Source: Oceanibaculum indicum P24
GTDB taxonomy: Bacteria > Pseudomonadota > Alphaproteobacteria > Oceanibaculales > Oceanibaculaceae
Assembly (NCBI RefSeq): GCF_000299935.1
Contig: NZ_AMRL01000001.1
Coordinates: 248,001 to 312,000 of the forward strand
Direction of reading: 5' to 3'
DNA: 64,000 bases
Below are positions 63,170 to 64,000 of the stretch, piece after piece. Below the pieces are notes generated by a model. The model did not search any database and was not told the DNA's origin. It worked only from the letters and a program-made list of their open reading frames with translations. A program made the position numbers and the translations under genes. How positions within the stretch are numbered: position 1 is the first letter of the stretch; the number at the start of each line of letters is the position of its first letter.

Positions 63170-63994
63170 TCACCCCGCCGCCGCAACGGAACTGCCGGCC
63201 GCCGTCCGGGCCAGCGCCAGCACCGCCCAGGTGATGAGGCCGAGAATCAGGCTCAGCGCCGCCGCCATGGCGATGTTCGCGTGCAGCGTGAACTCCGTAT
63301 AGATCACCATCGGCAGCACATCAATGTTGGTCGCCAGGGTGAAGGCGGTGCCGAACGCGCCCATCGAGGTCGCGAAGCAGATCGCGCCCGACGACAGAAG
63401 CGCCGGCAGCAGGCCGGGCAGGATGACGTCGCGGGTAACGGCGAAGGTGGAGGCGCCCAGCGAGCGCGCCGCCTCCTCCAGCCTTCGGTCCAGCTTCCCG
63501 GCGGAGGCCATGACGGTCAGGATGACGCGCGGGATGGAGAAATAGAGATAACCCAGGAACAGCCCCGCCATCGAATAGGCGAAGACCAGCTTAGAGCCGC
63601 TCAGCGCCTGGGTCAGGTCGCCGATCAGCCCCTGCCGTCCGGCCAGCATGATGACCAGGAAACCGACCACCACGCCGGGAAAGGACAGCGGCAGCGTCAT
63701 GATGCCGATCAGTACGGCACGGCCGGGGAAGCGGTTGCGTTCCAGGAACAGGCCGCACACCGCGCACAGAACCAGCGTCGCCAGCGTCACCCCGGCAGAC
63801 AGCAGCACGGTGGCGATCAGGCTTTCGCGATAGCGCGGGTTGGTCAGGATCGCGGCATAGGCCGACAGGCCGTCCGGCCCGGTTCCCGCCGCCAGCGCCA
63901 GCCGGCCGATGGGCAGCAGGAAGAAGGCGCAGAACACCAGCAGCGCCGGGGCCAGCAGCATCGCCAGCAGGAAATTGTCGCGTTTGTCTGACAT
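63170..63994 (-). CDS. ABC transporter permease (first)
   Basis: This 274-residue inner-membrane permease starts SDKRDNFLLAMLLAPALLVF. It has the EAA loop LEEAARSLGASTFAVTRDVI and the membrane segments of the same family as the next gene. It is complete, its start codon lying 6 bases from the window end. The expected periplasmic binding-protein gene is not in the window and most likely lies beyond the right edge. Confidence 0.9.
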   Translation of the reverse strand: MSDKRDNFLLAMLLAPALLVFCAFFLLPIGRLALAAGTGPDGLSAYAAILTNPRYRESLIATVLLSAGVTLATLVLCAVCGLFLERNRFPGRAVLIGIMTLPLSFPGVVVGFLVIMLAGRQGLIGDLTQALSGSKLVFAYSMAGLFLGYLYFSIPRVILTVMASAGKLDRRLEEAARSLGASTFAVTRDVILPGLLPALLSSGAICFATSMGAFGTAFTLATNIDVLPMVIYTEFTLHANIAMAAALSLILGLITWAVLALARTAAGSSVAAAG

Positions 63995-64000
63995 GGAGAC

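Overview
This window looks like chromosomal DNA from a free-living, metabolically versatile alphaproteobacterium, probably of the Rhodospirillales type. The evidence is a GC content that looks to be in the mid-60s percent, a dense layout with many 4-base ATGA gene overlaps, many periplasmic binding-protein transporters (TRAP and three ABC systems), MocR, LacI and TetR regulators, isoquinoline-oxidoreductase-type molybdoenzymes, and Fur-like boxes of the TGCGAAT type. I cannot assign the genus from sequence alone. I see no rRNA, tRNA, CRISPR array, insertion sequence or phage gene, so this reads as ordinary accessory and catabolic chromosome.

Layout. 1-2232 (minus): a FecI-type sigma factor, a FecR anti-sigma regulator and the start of a TonB-dependent siderophore receptor that runs off the left edge. 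2446-6836 (plus): a large BNR/sortilin-like beta-propeller protein and an MFS exporter. 6867-12131: an RND efflux pump (adaptor plus permease) with a divergent TetR repressor. 12158-18794: an IorAB-type molybdenum hydroxylase divergent from a TetR gene, which heads a tightly coupled trio: MpaB-type oxygenase, sulfotransferase, and a short catalase-like haem protein. 18892-21060: a three-gene PepSY/DUF3325 inner-membrane iron-reductase-like operon. 21079-24748: a LysR regulator divergent from a second IorAB pair. 24881-32322: a class III aminotransferase, a MocR regulator and a polyamine-type ABC transporter, tied together by a shared MocR-like operator.

32325-46239 is a catabolic region: a TRAP transporter with an SDR; an operon of DapA-like aldolase, old-yellow-enzyme-type reductase, FAD dehydrogenase and SDR; an operon of two class III CoA-transferases and an alpha/beta hydrolase; and a divergent SDR plus enoyl-CoA hydratase. 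Together these could import an organic acid, activate it to a CoA thioester, and carry out redox and hydration steps. The substrate is unknown. 46410-54639 is a sugar-type ABC transporter operon ending in a MaoC hydratase, a LacI regulator, and a uronate-dehydrogenase plus enolase-superfamily pair. Near-identical 14-bp LacI operators lie at 51375, 51586 and 54685, with a weaker one at 44624.

54845-59043 (plus) is a second FecI-FecR-TonB receptor set, this time complete. 59142-60378 (minus) encodes cobalt-type nitrile hydratase (alpha then beta). 60495-63994 (minus) is an ABC transporter (two permeases and an ATPase) with a metallophosphodiesterase; its binding protein is not in the window.

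The strongest system-level observations are regulatory: Fur-like boxes before the iron genes, a 22-bp-spaced MocR operator shared by two promoters, a LacI regulon, and GC-rich hairpins just after each of the three solute-binding-protein genes. The least familiar gene set is the MpaB-sulfotransferase-catalase-like operon.
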